Assembly: GCF_009728145.1 (NCBI RefSeq)
Contig: NZ_WOCA01000002.1
Span: 186,001 to 250,000, forward strand
Origin: Ornithinibacillus caprae
GTDB taxonomy: Bacteria; Bacillota; Bacilli; Bacillales; Amphibacillaceae
Reading direction: 5' to 3'
Length of the DNA: 64,000 nt
Shown here piece after piece: positions 33,138-42,632 of this stretch (position 1 is its first letter; each line of letters opens with the position of its first letter). The notes under the pieces were generated by a model, which saw only the letters and a list, made by a program, of their open reading frames with translations, was not told where the DNA came from and did not search any database. Both the position numbers and the translations under genes were made by a program.

Positions 33138-35162
33138 ATGATGAACAAAAAGTATTTCGGGTTTTCGTTAAGATTGACAGCAATTATTATGATCATGTTA
33201 TCGATGGTTTTGCCAGCTAGTGTATTTGCTGAAGAAGAGAGTGAGAATTTTTCGCTAACGATTATGCATATGAACGACACACATGCACATGTGGAGCCAT
33301 TACCGAACATGTTAACTGCAATCAAGGAGGTTCGTGCTGAAAATCCTGATGCATTATTATTCCATGCTGGTGATGTTTTTTCAGGAACATTATATTTTAA
33401 TCAGTTTAAGGGGATAGCTGATTTGGCGCTAATAAACATGATGGATATTGACGCGATGGTTTTTGGAAATCATGAATTTGACCTTGGATCAAATGAGGAT
33501 GGACATCAATCTTTATCAGAATTCGTTACTGCAGCAAAATTCCCATTCCTTGGGACAAATATTGATTTCTCAGCGGATCCCTTTATGGCTGGCACTATAA
33601 ATGCTGATCCATTTACAGATTCACCAGAAAACGGATCGGTCCATGATGGGATTATCAAAGAGATTAATGGGGAAAAAGTAGGTATTTTTGGATTGACGTC
33701 TGAGGATACAGCTAATATTTCTAGCCCAGTAAATGTGAAGTTTTTAAATTATATCGAAGAGGCAGAAAGAGCAGTGGCGGCATTTGAAGGTCAAGGTATT
33801 GATAAAATCATAGCAGTCAACCATATTGGTTATAACAGCAATCCAGATTTTGGAAATGATTTACAACTTGCCTCCTATGTAGAAGGTATCGATGTCATAG
33901 TTGGTGGTCATTCCCATTCCAAATTGGACGAGCCGGTGCTTGTTTCAACGGATGCAAATGGGGCTGAAAAAGACCCAACAGTTATTGTGCAAGCGCATCA
34001 GTACTCTCAGCTTTTAGGGAAATTAGATGTTGAATTCGATGAAAATGGAGTTGTGGTTGGGTATGCAGGCCAATTAATTGATGTAAGTGAAAAAGAAGCC
34101 GATCAAGATGCTATTGACGTACTTGCTCCATATAAAGCGGAAGTTGATGAATTAATCAATCAAGAGACGGGCGCAGTTGCCATGAAGCCTATACTAAATC
34201 CACGTCACAGTGATAGTGATATTAGTGTTCGGGCAAATGAAACAGAATTAGGAAATCTGATAACTGACGCGATGCTTGCAAAAGCAAAAGAAAAATATCC
34301 AGAAGTCGTCATAGCCATGCAAAATGGAGGAGGAATCCGTGCTGCAATTGATGAAGGGCCAATTACTGTTGGTGAAGTGATCGCTGTGCTTCCATTTGGA
34401 AATGATCCAGTGATTGCAGAATTAACAGGAGCTGAAATTAAACAAATCTTAGAGCATAGTGTTCGTCAAGCTCCTGCAGAAAGCGGTGGATTTTTACATG
34501 TTGCTGGTATGAAATTCACCTATGATAGTACAATGGACCCAGGATCACGAATTGTAACAATGGAAGTGGAAATTGATGGTGAATATGTGGAAATTAACGC
34601 AGACCAGACTTATTTAGTTACAACAAACAATTTCACTGGTAAAGGTGGAGACGGCTTTGAAGTTTTTGCTCAAGCGTATGATGAAGGACGCGTAAAAGAT
34701 ATCGGTGAAATTGATTGGGAGCAATTACGAGACTATATGGTAGAGGACTTAAATGGTGAAGTTGACCCGGTTATTGAAGGCCGTATTATTGATTTATTAG
34801 GTGAGGATCCAGAACAACAACCTGATGATGATCAAGACGGCTCTGATGATGACAACAATGACGAGAATTCTGAAGATGAAAAGAATAAAGATAGTAGCGG
34901 AGATGGAAAGGATAAAGACGGAACAGATAATGGTGATTCTGGCTCTGACGAAGGAAATAACGAAGGTGAAAATAAGGAAAATGGTGATGTAACAACCCCA
35001 GAACAAGGTAAAAAAGGACTGAAGGGAGAGCAAGAAGGAAAGCCTTTACCCAAAACAGCTACTGATATGTATACCTTTCTCTTAGTAGGTGGGATTCTAC
35101 TAATTATTGGGGCAGGTATTTTAGTGTATAGAAAAGTGAGATTTTCATCGATTGGTAAATAG
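33138..35162 (+). CDS. Wall-anchored 5'-nucleotidase/2',3'-cyclic phosphodiesterase, LPKTA anchor
   Basis: The 674-residue precursor starts at the ATG at 33138 behind AGGAGG; an upstream in-frame start at 33096 would add 14 residues before the signal peptide. Signal peptide to about residue 33 (ASVFAEE). Metallophosphatase domain about 38-290: MNDTHAHVEP, HAGDVFSG, FGNHEFDLG, NHIGYN, GGHSHSKL. 5'-nucleotidase C-terminal domain about 340-545: NLITDAML, NGGGIRA, VLPFGNDPVI and the aromatic stack loop GKGGDGFEVF. A long Asp/Asn/Glu/Lys-rich stalk follows, then LPKTA, a membrane helix and a basic tail. It releases phosphate and nucleosides from extracellular nucleotides at the cell wall. Confidence 0.94.
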   Translation: MMNKKYFGFSLRLTAIIMIMLSMVLPASVFAEEESENFSLTIMHMNDTHAHVEPLPNMLTAIKEVRAENPDALLFHAGDVFSGTLYFNQFKGIADLALINMMDIDAMVFGNHEFDLGSNEDGHQSLSEFVTAAKFPFLGTNIDFSADPFMAGTINADPFTDSPENGSVHDGIIKEINGEKVGIFGLTSEDTANISSPVNVKFLNYIEEAERAVAAFEGQGIDKIIAVNHIGYNSNPDFGNDLQLASYVEGIDVIVGGHSHSKLDEPVLVSTDANGAEKDPTVIVQAHQYSQLLGKLDVEFDENGVVVGYAGQLIDVSEKEADQDAIDVLAPYKAEVDELINQETGAVAMKPILNPRHSDSDISVRANETELGNLITDAMLAKAKEKYPEVVIAMQNGGGIRAAIDEGPITVGEVIAVLPFGNDPVIAELTGAEIKQILEHSVRQAPAESGGFLHVAGMKFTYDSTMDPGSRIVTMEVEIDGEYVEINADQTYLVTTNNFTGKGGDGFEVFAQAYDEGRVKDIGEIDWEQLRDYMVEDLNGEVDPVIEGRIIDLLGEDPEQQPDDDQDGSDDDNNDENSEDEKNKDSSGDGKDKDGTDNGDSGSDEGNNEGENKENGDVTTPEQGKKGLKGEQEGKPLPKTATDMYTFLLVGGILLIIGAGILVYRKVRFSSIGK

Positions 35163-35314
35163 AATAGGTCAAACTGTCATTTGTATAGAGGAATTTTCTC
35201 TGTTTTAAAATTATCTCTCAATCCATACTTATTACCTATTGTTACAAAAGTGAAACTATCATACTATTATAGTAGTTGAATAAATGGATTTGAAGACTTT
35301 GGGTGGAGAATAAG

Positions 35315-35383
35315 AGAACCCCATGGAAATGTGCAGTATTACGTTAGCGTAGTACGGTTACTTTTCATGGGGTTCTTTTTATT
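35315..35383 (+). terminator. Intrinsic terminator between nucleotidase and lamin-tail protein
   Basis: AGAACCCCATG (35315-35325) pairs with CATGGGGTTCT (35366-35376), followed by a T run. The 40-base loop contains a further small hairpin (TACG/CGTA). The 424-base gap also holds a possible promoter before the next gene; no ORF in it is credible. Confidence 0.85.
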
Positions 35384-35586
35384 TACAGATTTTTTGTTCT
35401 GTATAAATGCAACTAAGGCTTTGCAAAATCCAAATAATTCCCTACTAGATACCCCTATCCAACAAGTAAAGACATTCCCGTATAGCACATCCCTTAAAAT
35501 GAAAGGGCTTTCTTATGCTGTTATATACTATATCCCGATGCTCAACCAATATTCAACTTTAAACCGACTAAAAAGGAGGAAGAAGG

Positions 35587-38583
35587 ATGTTTCATAGAAT
35601 GAAACGTTTATGGATTTGTATTGCAACTATGGCAGTCGCACTGATAATGTTTACTTTCCCTACTACCGAGTCAAACGCCTCAGAAGAATCACCATTACTA
35701 ATCACGGAAATTGTTTCGAAATCTGCAGGGACAGGTCAGCCTTATGAATATGTGGAAATTTATAACAATAGCTCCGATGAAATTAATTTAGATGGTTATG
35801 AGTTACAGTATTTTACGAGTAATTTTTCAAACCCCGCTAATACATGGCCAATAACTAATAAAACAATCCAACCAAGAGATTCATTAGTACTCTGGTTAAA
35901 GAAATTTAATTACCCAGATGTTCCACTATGGGATTTTAACTCGAATTACGATGTGTTACTGACTCCAGATCAAGTGTTTGAAGTAACGTTGACAACATCT
36001 GCACAAGGATTGCATGACAGTGCTTTAAGACAAGTTGGGCTAGCTAACTCTACTGGTGAAACGATTGTTACGGCATTGATCAATGATGGAGAAGTTGATG
36101 GGATTACAAATAAAAGTGTTATTTACCAAAAAGGTGACGGCAGTGAAATGGTAAAAATTCGACATGATGAAGAACCTACTCCTGGTAGATTGGTGAATGA
36201 ACAATTACCTGGTCCTGGAACACCATCGGGGATAACGGCTGAACCACTGAATGAAGCAGTTTCACTTCGGTGGGAAATTGTAGAGGGAGCAGCTAGCTAC
36301 AATATCTATTATTCTGCAAGCTCTGATCCAGTCAATGTTTCTGGTGAAAATTCCTATATACTAGAAAATCTAACAAACCATGAAACGTATTCTTTCCGAG
36401 TAACTGCGGTTGATCATGAAGGAAATGAATCCTCAGCCAGTTCGGTAGTCTGGGCTACACCTCAAGATGAGGTTGATAGTGAAGCTCCAGCTACACCAAC
36501 TGGTCTACAAGTAACTCCGGGTATAAATGACGTGGAATTACAATGGAATGAAAATTCGGAGGACGATCTTGCTGCATACCGAATTTACGTTAATGGTACA
36601 ATCTATGATACGGTTTTGCCTAACCACACAAGGATTTCTGTCTTTCCATTAGAACTTGGAAGAGAATATACCCTTGAAGTAACAGCTTTGGATCATGTTG
36701 GGAACGAGTCTGAAAAAGCAACTATTATTTCCGGACCAACCGAAAACGCACCGATACCAAAAGTTTTAATTACCGAGGTTGTACCAAATACGGATAACTA
36801 TGCACGATATGATGCTTTTGAATATCTAGAAATCTACAATAATAGCAGTGAAGTGATTGATTTAGAAGGGTATCGTGTTAAGTCAGGAAGCTGGGATGTT
36901 GAAATAAAAGAATCGTTAATCATAGAGCCATATGATACACAGTTATTTTGGACGAGAAGACAGGAAATTGTACCAATTTCGTTAGAAGCATTTAACTCCA
37001 ATTATTTTGGCTCCTATCACAATAAGTATCTTGAAGCAGAAAAGGTATATATTTTTAATGATATTGGTGGGCTTGTGAATAGTGGAAATCAAACCGTAAC
37101 CATTTCAAGCCCTCAAGGTTTAGAAGTAGTGCGGGCAAATTATACAGGAGATGATGTGTCTCTACGAAATTCCGTTGTATTCGGTTATCCAACCGATGGA
37201 ACATTGACCATGGAGACTCTTTCAGGACATCAACCACCGACACCAGGTTGGGTTGATGCGAATCAAGTTCCAGAAAGACCGGTGTTAGATGAAGATCCTC
37301 CTGCAACTCCAGCAAATGTCCAAGCTATAGCGGGGTATGGAGAAGTAGAATTAACATGGGATGCAAACGAAGAATCTGATTTATATCGTTATCACATCTA
37401 TAAAAATGGAGAACTAGAATTTTCTGTATCACCAGACCAAAATGAGTTTACACTATCAGCGTTGATTGGGAACCAGCAGTATGTATTGGAAGTAGCGGCA
37501 GAAGATGTTTCTGGAAATGTATCGGAAAAATCTGCAGAAATTTCGGTTACTCCAGCACATCAAATTATCACACAGGAAGAACGATCTTTTGTAGAGAAGG
37601 ATCCAGCTTATCAAGGCTTGTGGGATATTAGCGAGGATGGGCCTGTTATCCCTGGTTTGGCTCAAGATCTCGTGCCACAGGGAATGACGTACTATAAACA
37701 GAAAGATTGGCTGTTAACGGTCAGTTATCTGGATTATGGTAGGCCAGGAACATTGACGGTTGTTGATGCGACAACAGGAGAGTTGGTTAAATCGGTTTTA
37801 CTTTATAATCAAGACGGTACTCCGTACACCGGCCATGCAGGTGGCTTAACGATTAGCAAGGATCATATTTGGGTTGCTTCTGAAAATTATTTGCTACCAT
37901 TTGAAATTAGTGAATTAGTCAATGCTCCGGATAATGGAGAGATTCAATTCATCCATCATATTCCTGTTCCTGTAGATGCAGCGTATACGGTTTATGATGA
38001 AGGCATCCTTTGGGTTGGAGAGTTTTATCAACAAAATGACTATCCAACTAATCCAGATCATCATATGGAGAATCGGAATGGGGAGATGCACTATGCCTGG
38101 ATGATTGGCTTTGATTTGCCATCAAGTACGGATATGCTTACCGATGAACAATGGAACGAAGCATCAGGTGAAGCAGCAATTCCTGATTACGTACTTTCCA
38201 CGACTGATATGGTCCAAGGTGCTATTGTTGGGAAAAAAGGAGTAACATTGAGCACCTCCTATGGTAGAGGAAATGATAGTGTGCTATATCGTTATGAGCA
38301 TCCATTAAAGGAGGAGCCACATGATTATGTGGAGGTGGCTGGAAAAACAATTCCACTTTGGTTCCTTGATGGAGCACAATCCAAGCCACGAGAAAGTATC
38401 GAAGCAATTCCAATGCCAGAGGGAATTGTTGCTGATCATCCAAAAGATCTTTATGTTGTATTCGAATCAGGTGCAAATAAATATCGCTATACAACAACAT
38501 ATCCGATGGACCGTTTTTTAAAGATTGACTTAAAACGACTGATGAAGGATGATAAGGAGATTATTAAGGAAGATATAGAATAG
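35587..38583 (+). CDS. Secreted multidomain protein: two lamin-tail domains, three FN3-like domains, beta-rich C-terminal domain
   Basis: A 998-residue secreted protein (signal peptide cleaved after about SNASE, residue 32; AAAAGGAGGAAGAAGG before the ATG). Domains: lamin-tail 1 (about 35-205: LLITEIVSKSAG, YEYVEIYNNSSDEINLDGYELQYF), FN3-like (210-300 and 305-390, WEIVEGAASYNIYYSAS; QWNENSEDDLAAYRIYVNG), lamin-tail 2 (395-560, VLITEVVPNT, FEYLEIYNNSSEVIDLEGYRV), FN3-like (575-665), and a C-terminal region (670-998) with VPQGMTYYKQKDWLLTVSYL and repeated beta strands that may form a propeller. No wall anchor is seen. It resembles extracellular nuclease-associated or matrix proteins, but catalytic residues are not evident. 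Confidence 0.82.
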   Translation: MFHRMKRLWICIATMAVALIMFTFPTTESNASEESPLLITEIVSKSAGTGQPYEYVEIYNNSSDEINLDGYELQYFTSNFSNPANTWPITNKTIQPRDSLVLWLKKFNYPDVPLWDFNSNYDVLLTPDQVFEVTLTTSAQGLHDSALRQVGLANSTGETIVTALINDGEVDGITNKSVIYQKGDGSEMVKIRHDEEPTPGRLVNEQLPGPGTPSGITAEPLNEAVSLRWEIVEGAASYNIYYSASSDPVNVSGENSYILENLTNHETYSFRVTAVDHEGNESSASSVVWATPQDEVDSEAPATPTGLQVTPGINDVELQWNENSEDDLAAYRIYVNGTIYDTVLPNHTRISVFPLELGREYTLEVTALDHVGNESEKATIISGPTENAPIPKVLITEVVPNTDNYARYDAFEYLEIYNNSSEVIDLEGYRVKSGSWDVEIKESLIIEPYDTQLFWTRRQEIVPISLEAFNSNYFGSYHNKYLEAEKVYIFNDIGGLVNSGNQTVTISSPQGLEVVRANYTGDDVSLRNSVVFGYPTDGTLTMETLSGHQPPTPGWVDANQVPERPVLDEDPPATPANVQAIAGYGEVELTWDANEESDLYRYHIYKNGELEFSVSPDQNEFTLSALIGNQQYVLEVAAEDVSGNVSEKSAEISVTPAHQIITQEERSFVEKDPAYQGLWDISEDGPVIPGLAQDLVPQGMTYYKQKDWLLTVSYLDYGRPGTLTVVDATTGELVKSVLLYNQDGTPYTGHAGGLTISKDHIWVASENYLLPFEISELVNAPDNGEIQFIHHIPVPVDAAYTVYDEGILWVGEFYQQNDYPTNPDHHMENRNGEMHYAWMIGFDLPSSTDMLTDEQWNEASGEAAIPDYVLSTTDMVQGAIVGKKGVTLSTSYGRGNDSVLYRYEHPLKEEPHDYVEVAGKTIPLWFLDGAQSKPRESIEAIPMPEGIVADHPKDLYVVFESGANKYRYTTTYPMDRFLKIDLKRLMKDDKEIIKEDIE

Positions 38584-38593
38584 TATTTAATGG

Positions 38594-38628
38594 GAAAGAG
38601 CGGCTATGTGGTCGTTCTTCTTTTTTTG
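38594..38628 (+). terminator. Intrinsic terminator after the lamin-tail gene
   Basis: AAAGAGCGGC pairs with GTCGTTCTT around a short loop, followed by CTTTTTTT. Confidence 0.85.
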
Positions 38629-38639
38629 GTTAGTGGAGA

Positions 38640-38830
38640 GTGTGTGGGTGTGAGGTGGCAAGGTTTGGGAAAGGGGAGTGGAGCGATTTGGATCGAATAT
38701 GGAGCAGATGTGAGGAGTGGAGGGCGATTAATTAGGTAAGGAGCGGTTGTGAGGAGTGGAGGAGCGTTTAAATTAGATAAGGAGCGGTTGTGAGGGGGGG
38801 GAGGAGCGAATAAAAAATGGATAAGGAGAG
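38640..38830. repeat. Degenerate direct repeats, GGAGCGGTTGTGAGG type
   Basis: The stretch repeats GGAGCGG/ATTGTGAGGAGTGGAGG and TTAGATAAGGAG elements three to four times with drift, about 50 bases apart, then GCTCGCCGCGAGC (a near-perfect palindrome). It is G-rich on the plus strand. The remaining 250 bases before 39084 are AT-rich and show nothing clear except a promoter-like stretch. Confidence 0.6.
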
Positions 38831-39083
38831 CTCGCCGCGAGCAGAAGTATTTTAATAGGAAAATGCTAGGTTACGTAGAAAAGTCACATAAATAACACAA
38901 GAGCTACAGGTTTATCAGGATATAAATTAATTTTTCACTTAATGTTTTTACTAGATAATTGTATTTATAACTGAAGAAAATTCTTATTTGTAACCTATAA
39001 CACTAGCTAGAATACATTTATATCGATTAGACAAAAATAATTGGCTAAAGTATGCTAAAGCAAAAAAGGAGAATTAGATACTA

Positions 39084-40056
39084 ATGAATTTACGTAATCG
39101 CCCCAAACCAATTCCGTTATTAAAGTTAGAAGCATTAATACCACGTTTAAGGCCGGGATTTCCATATCTAGCAGAATTACAGATGGAGGAAAGAAATCGT
39201 ATAAAAGGGTACGAAGGTGAAAAAAAGATTGATTATCACATAAGAATACTAGATAAACGTTATACAGTTCTTCATGATGTGTACTTGAGGGTTAATGGCA
39301 AGTCCTTTCAAATTGATACATTAATTATTTCAAGTAACGCCATCTTCATTGTTGAAATGAAGGATTACAGTGGAAAAGTCCTCTTGGACACGGTTCTGAG
39401 GCAATGTATCCATAGTAATGGCAGAAAGGAAAATGGTATTAATTATCCTATTGCCCAGGTGGAGAACCAGAAACTTCAACTCGAAAATTGGCTTGTTAGT
39501 CATAATCTTTTTGACATTCCAGTCTATTACTTTATCGCATTCAGTGACTCTAGTACAATCATAGAAGTTAAAGGAGATCCGCAAGAAATTGCACCAATCG
39601 TTGCACATGGTGAACAAATTCCTAAAATGGTACTGGATAAGGATAGAGAATTACCTAATAAAAAAATACAAGACTATAAACTAGGAAAAGCAATATTACG
39701 TGAGTGTCGTGAGTACGATTTCGACATACTTGGTAAGTATCACGTATTGCCACATGACATTATGCCAGGAGTTCAGTGTCCAAATTGTGGTATGTTCGGA
39801 ATGACTCGTACTCAAAAAAAACTGGCATTGTAATAAATGCAGTCACCGATCAAAGTATGCCCATAAACAAGCACTACAAGATTACTTCCTCCTTATCAAT
39901 CCTTCCATTACAAATAAATCAGCTATGAACTTCTTAAATGTTGATTCGCGTTATATCGTCACAAGACTATTTAAAAGTATGAACTTAGTATACACTCCGC
40001 TAACTCGAAGCTGGGCTAAAACATCCCATCTCCCAAGCGCCCCAACCCCAAGATAA
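39084..40056 (+). pseudogene. NERD-domain protein, frameshifted at an A8 run
   Basis: The first open part (39084-39833) encodes a 249-residue NERD domain (about 38-150: YEGEKKIDYHI, VNGKSFQIDTLIISSNAIFIVEMKDYSGKV) and half of a C-terminal zinc ribbon (VQCPNCGMFGMTRTQKK). At the A8 run (39813-39820) the frame ends early. Removing one A restores reading through WHCNKCSHRSKYAHKQALQDYF and NPSITNKSAMNFLNVDSRYI, which completes the second zinc-ribbon cysteine pair and the usual family tail; the frame then runs into a tandem repeat and stops at about 40056. So this is a broken gene, a phase-variable one, or a read error in a homopolymer. The catalytic NERD part itself looks intact. Confidence 0.8.
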
Positions 40057-40160
40057 GCGCCCCACCCCATCTCCCAAGCGCACCAACCCCAAGATAAACG
40101 CCCCACCCCATCTCCCAAGCGCACCAAACCCAAGATAAACTCCCCATCCCATCTCCCAAG
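40028..40160. repeat. 41-bp tandem repeats
   Basis: ATCTCCCAAGCG recurs at 40028, 40069, 40110 and 40151, exactly 41 bases apart, with CACCAACCCCAAGATAAACGCCCC between. A minus-strand open frame across it is repeat-driven and not a gene. The following 200 bases to 40371 hold only a short TCAGACCCC repeat fragment and an AT-rich promoter region. Confidence 0.93.
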
Positions 40161-40370
40161 CACTTTACTATTTTATTTACCTTGAGCAAATTCACTAAAA
40201 AACTCGAGTGTCAGACCCCACTCCAACTATTAATCAGCTATCCACTCCTACCACACTAACGAAATCTATGTTAGGTTAAACATATGAAAAATACTCTTAC
40301 ATAGCATAACTGAGCTATTGGTTTTTCATTAAGTACCTTATACGATCGTTTTAAAAAGGAGAGGAGAACT

Positions 40371-41351
40371 GTGGATAGATTGATCGTCCCAGATAAAATT
40401 ACCGATAACAAATTAATCAATTTATATAAACAAATGTGGGTGATTCGTTTCTTTGAGGAAAAAGTAGATGAATATTTTGCAAAAGGTATGATTCATGGTA
40501 CGACACACTTAGCAATTGGGCAGGAAGCAAGTGCAGCGGGTGTTTGTGCATTGCTTGATGTGGAAGATAAAATTACAAGCACGCACCGGGGGCATGGACA
40601 TTGTATTGCCAAAGGTGCAACCGCTGACAAAATGATGGCAGAGCTTTTTGGTAGGACAACAGGATATTGCAAAGGGAAAGGTGGATCGATGCATATTGCT
40701 GATGTGGACATGGGGAACCTTGGAGCAAACGGGATTGTTGCTGGTGGGATTCCGCTAGCAGTAGGATCTGCTCTTACAGCACATATGAAAAAGCTGAATT
40801 ATGTTACCGTTTGCTTTTTTGGGGATGGGGCTACAAACGAAGGAAGTTTTCATGAAGCAGTGAACTTAGCTTCTATTTGGAAGTTACCTGTAATTTTTGT
40901 TTGTGAAAATAATCAGTATGGTATGTCTAGTCCAGTAAAAGAAATGGTTAACGTAGATAACCTCGCAACCCGTGCACAAGCGTATGGTATCCCAGGAGTT
41001 GTTGCAGATGGTAATGATATGATTGAAATGATGAATGTAACAGATGAAGCGATAAAACGAGCGCGAAGAGGCGAAGGGCCAACATTCATTGAAGCAAAAA
41101 CATATCGTTGGAAAGGCCATTCCAAGAGTGATACGAAGAAATACCGCACGCTTGAGGAAGAAAAGGAATGGATGCGTAAAGATCCCATCAAACGTTTTAA
41201 GAATGATCTGATGAAAGCAGGTTTTTTAACGAAAGAAAAAGCTGAAAAACTTCAAGAGGAAGCAAAAAAAGTAATTGAAGACGCAGTGAAATTTGCAGAT
41301 GAAAGTCCAATGCCAACTCTAGATGATTTACTAACAGATGTTTATGCATAG
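40371..41351 (+). CDS. Thiamine-dependent 2-oxo acid/acetoin dehydrogenase E1 alpha subunit
   Basis: A 326-residue protein of the pyruvate/acetoin dehydrogenase E1-alpha family (AcoA-like). The thiamine pyrophosphate motif is visible (FFGDGATNEG ... CENNQYGMS), as are STHRGHGHCIAKG and the GRTTGYCKGKGGSMH catalytic loop, and the phosphorylation-type loop YRWKGHSKSD. GTG start behind AAAAGGAGAGGAGAAC. It pairs with the E1 beta gene 12 bases downstream. Acetoin versus another 2-oxo substrate cannot be settled; no E2 or E3 gene follows in the window, so those partners must be supplied from elsewhere. Confidence 0.9.
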   Translation: MDRLIVPDKITDNKLINLYKQMWVIRFFEEKVDEYFAKGMIHGTTHLAIGQEASAAGVCALLDVEDKITSTHRGHGHCIAKGATADKMMAELFGRTTGYCKGKGGSMHIADVDMGNLGANGIVAGGIPLAVGSALTAHMKKLNYVTVCFFGDGATNEGSFHEAVNLASIWKLPVIFVCENNQYGMSSPVKEMVNVDNLATRAQAYGIPGVVADGNDMIEMMNVTDEAIKRARRGEGPTFIEAKTYRWKGHSKSDTKKYRTLEEEKEWMRKDPIKRFKNDLMKAGFLTKEKAEKLQEEAKKVIEDAVKFADESPMPTLDDLLTDVYA

Positions 41352-41363
41352 GAGGGGGTAGCA

Positions 41364-42347
41364 ATGAGAGAGATTACTTATTTAGAAGCGGTACGGGAAG
41401 CAATGAGCCAGGAAATGCGTGTCAATAACGATGTATTTATTTTAGGTGAGGATATTGGTGTCTATGGTGGGGCATTTGGTGTAACAAGTGGGATGATTGA
41501 AGAGTTTGGTCCGGAACGTGTTCGTGACACACCGATTAGTGAAGCGGGGATCGCTGGTACAGCAGTTGGTTCTGCGTTAACTGGGATGCGTCCAATTCTT
41601 GACCTACAGTTTTCAGATTTTATTACCATTGCCATGGATCAAATCGTAAACCAAGCAGCGAAAATTCGTTATATGTACGGTGGCAAAGGGATGGTTCCGA
41701 TGGTTGTACGTACGCCAAGTGGTTCTGGTACTGGTGCGGCTGCCCAGCATTCCCAAAGCTTAGAAGCTTGGGTAACACATATCCCAGGATTAAAAGTGGT
41801 ACAACCTTCCACAGCCTACGATGCAAAAGGATTGCTAAAAGCTGCAATAGATGATGATAACCCAGTTATTTTCTACGAACACAAATTATTATACAAAACC
41901 TCTTCTCATGTACCAGAAGATACATACAGTATTCCATTAGGGAAGGCCGATGTGAAACGGGAAGGTTCGGATGTGACCATCGTTGCAACAGCTATCATGG
42001 TACACCGGGCATTGGAAGCAGCAATGGAACTTGCTAAAGAAGGAATTGATGTTGAGGTTATCGATCCCCGGACACTGGTTCCTTTAGATGAGGAAGCAAT
42101 TATAACGTCCGTGTCGAAAACAGGGCGTGTCGTTGTGGTACATGAAGCTGTAAAACGTGGTGGATACGGGGCAGAAATCGCAAGTATGATTGCTGAAAGT
42201 GAAGCATTTGATTATTTAGTTGCACCGATTAAGCGGTTAGGTGCAGCCCCTTCACCAGTACCTTACCATCCTGAACTTGAAAAAGCACATGTCCCACAAG
42301 TGCCGAATATCATCCAGGCTGTGAAAGAAATGTTAAAACGGGCATAA
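41364..42347 (+). CDS. Thiamine-dependent 2-oxo acid/acetoin dehydrogenase E1 beta subunit
   Basis: A 327-residue transketolase-like subunit (Transket_pyr plus C-terminal domains) with [32 protein letters not shown] at the N-terminus, the [24 protein letters not shown] block, and [17 protein letters not shown] near 240. GAGGGGGTAGCA precedes the ATG. It forms an alpha2beta2 E1 with the gene upstream. A TPP riboswitch for thiamine synthesis genes follows downstream, which supplies the cofactor used by this enzyme. Confidence 0.92.
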   Translation: MREITYLEAVREAMSQEMRVNNDVFILGEDIGVYGGAFGVTSGMIEEFGPERVRDTPISEAGIAGTAVGSALTGMRPILDLQFSDFITIAMDQIVNQAAKIRYMYGGKGMVPMVVRTPSGSGTGAAAQHSQSLEAWVTHIPGLKVVQPSTAYDAKGLLKAAIDDDNPVIFYEHKLLYKTSSHVPEDTYSIPLGKADVKREGSDVTIVATAIMVHRALEAAMELAKEGIDVEVIDPRTLVPLDEEAIITSVSKTGRVVVVHEAVKRGGYGAEIASMIAESEAFDYLVAPIKRLGAAPSPVPYHPELEKAHVPQVPNIIQAVKEMLKRA

Positions 42348-42459
42348 GGGTAGTAATCCTTCCTTTCTGTTCCCTTTTCAAAGAATGGTAGATACATATA
42401 GAAATATCTATCGTCTATAAAAAAGGTATGTTATACTGAGATTGATAATTACATAGATT

Positions 42460-42552
42460 TCAAACTAGGGGAGCCGTAAAAGGCTGAGACAGATCTTATC
42501 TGGACCCTTTGAACCTGATCTGGAAATACCAGCGTAGGGAAGTGGGAAAATG
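42460..42552 (+). promoter_or_regulatory. TPP riboswitch (THI element)
   Basis: The THI-box blocks are clear: ACTAGGGGAGCC, GGCTGAGAC, ACCCTTTGAACCTGATCTGG, ATACCAGCGTAGGGAAGTGG. A TATACT box at 42432-42437 may be the promoter -10. The aptamer is followed by a hairpin (ATATTATG/CATAATAT, 42553-42572) and a terminator, so it probably works by attenuation. Confidence 0.96.
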
Positions 42553-42580
42553 TATATTATGTTACATAATATATTCAAGC

Positions 42581-42615
42581 AAAGGCCACCCCTATATGGA
42601 GTGGCCTTTTATATT
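42581..42615 (+). terminator. TPP riboswitch terminator
   Basis: AAAGGCCAC (42581-42589) pairs with GTGGCCTTT (42601-42609), followed by a T-rich tail, directly before the tenI ribosome binding site. Confidence 0.9.
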
Positions 42616-42632
42616 TAAGGAGTTACGTGTTT

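Noticed and set aside
35331-35597. 88-codon open frame before the lamin-tail gene
   Set aside because: It starts inside a terminator hairpin and has no binding site; it is a by-product of the intergenic region.
39951-40163. 70-codon minus-strand open frame, Gly/Trp-rich
   Set aside because: Its period equals the 41-bp tandem repeat.
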